Position numbers and translations under genes: made by a program
In this document: in pieces, positions 63,410 through 64,000 of the stretch
How positions within the stretch are numbered: position 1 is the stretch's first letter
Layout of the letters: each line of letters opens with the position of its first letter
Origin: Cellulosimicrobium sp. ES-005
Lineage (GTDB): Bacteria; Actinomycetota; Actinomycetes; Actinomycetales; Cellulomonadaceae
DNA length: 64,000 nt
Direction of reading: 5' to 3'
NCBI RefSeq assembly: GCF_040448685.1
Contig: NZ_CP159290.1
Span: 2,790,001-2,854,000, forward strand
The notes under the pieces: model-generated
The model's database searches: none
What the model was told of the DNA's origin: nothing
Seen by the model: only the letters and a program-made list of their open reading frames with translations

Positions 63410-64000
63410 CAGGCCCCCGAGCCGGCGCCGCCGGTGGGTGCCGGGGTCACGTCGGGCGCCCCGGCCTCCGGGGTCTCGGTGGCGCCCTCGGTGGGCGCCT
63501 CCGTGGTGTCGTCGGTCGCGGGCGCGTCGGTGGACTCCTCCGCGGCCTCGGCGACGAGGCGCTCCGCCCGCGCGCGGGCGTCCTCGAGCGACTCCGCGGG
63601 GATCGTGGTCTCCAGGCGGTCGACGACGTAGCCCGGCAGGTCCGTGACGCGCGTCCCCGTGAGCTCGATCGGTGTCGACAGCGTCACCGGGCCCGCGTTC
63701 TCCGGGATGCCGCGGAACACGGCGACCTGGCCGTCGGCGACGCCGACGTAGTACTGCGTCTGCGTCCAGCGGTAGCCCGCCCAGCCGGCCACGCCCAGGC
63801 CCGCGACGACGAGGAGGATCGCGACGACCGTGATCCAGCGGCGAGGCGCGCGGCCGGGCCGCACGTCGTCGTCGCCGTCCCCCGGGGTCTCGGCCGGGGC
63901 TTCGGCCCCCTGCGCGGGATCCGCCGCGCCGTCCGCGGCGGGCTCCTCGGTCGCGGCGGGCGCGTTCGCGCTCGCCATGAGGGCCGCCGCCCGGGCGGCG
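63409..64000 (-). CDS. pstP: Ser/Thr protein phosphatase PstP, C-terminal part (N-terminus off window)
   Basis: The visible about 197 residues are a linker, one TM helix ([20 protein letters not shown]) and the extracellular domain YYVGVADGQVAVFRGIP, the conserved tail of actinobacterial PP2C-type PstP. No stop codon separates this from the right edge, so the PP2C catalytic domain lies outside. An internal ATG at 63978 is not the start. The C-terminus is Thr/Ala/Glu-rich. It dephosphorylates PknA/PknB and their targets; the first gene of this operon that is visible here. Confidence 0.9.
   Translation of the reverse strand, partial: AARAAALMASANAPAATEEPAADGAADPAQGAEAPAETPGDGDDDVRPGRAPRRWITVVAILLVVAGLGVAGWAGYRWTQTQYYVGVADGQVAVFRGIPENAGPVTLSTPIELTGTRVTDLPGYVVDRLETTIPAESLEDARARAERLVAEAAEESTDAPATDDTTEAPTEGATETPEAGAPDVTPAPTGGAGSGA

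Overview
The window is about 73% GC. Its gene order is the classic chromosomal origin region of an actinobacterium: rpsF, ponA, ino1, cca, murJ, trxBA, parBA, rsmG, jag, yidC, yidD, rnpA, rpmH, dnaA, oriC, dnaN, gnd, recF, dciA, gyrB, gyrA, tRNA-Ile, tRNA-Ala, crgA, srtE, pknB/pknA/pbpA/ftsW/pstP. A GH18 chitinase with two chitin-binding modules, class E sortase biology and CebR-like boxes suggest a polysaccharide-degrading member of Micrococcales, such as the Cellulomonas/Cellulosimicrobium/Isoptericola group. The genus is an inference; no rRNA operon is present.

Layout. 1-10.3 kb: start of rpsF, a bifunctional PBP with one PASTA domain, a self-contained PadR-ino1 unit (promoter, 25-bp operator, coupled genes), a chitinase and two MFS exporters. 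10.3-23 kb: cca and a divergent Nudix gene, then the coupled row Nudix-DUF6049-murJ followed by a membrane pseudokinase, then trxB-trxA behind a SigR-type promoter, a PLP aminotransferase and a ddl-like ligase. 23-27.5 kb: a decayed, repeat-rich island. It holds two gene remnants, a 1.49-kb IS5-type element with an apparent passenger gene, three tandem-repeat arrays and several parS sites. 27.5-33.7 kb: parB, parA, rsmG, jag, yidC, yidD, rnpA and rpmH, all on the minus strand. 33.7-42.4 kb: dnaA, oriC (about 1 kb, many DnaA boxes), dnaN, gnd, recF, dciA, then a convergent LAxTG surface protein. 42.4-50.4 kb: gyrB, gyrA, a DUF3566 protein, two tRNAs around a DLW-39 microprotein, and an HNH endonuclease. 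50.5-64 kb: a Lys/Ala-rich membrane protein, ppiA, rhomboid, crgA, then DUF881-srtE-orf-pabA on plus and pstP-ftsW-pbpA-pknA-pknB on minus.

How the genes work together. The right-hand kinase/phosphatase/PBP/SEDS operon, CrgA, MurJ, the pseudokinase and PonA form the peptidoglycan growth and division module. ParA, ParB and the parS sites segregate origins next to oriC. Class E sortase and the LAxTG protein are a likely enzyme-substrate pair. Many adjacent genes overlap as ATGA or GTGA, indicating translational coupling. Perfect 11-25 bp hairpins, mostly without T-tracts, close nearly every operon.

The least explained parts are the island between ddl and parB (passenger-carrying IS, dense parS sites) and the single HNH gene next to tRNA-Ala. 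All assignments rest on reading motifs and gene order; no database search was possible.
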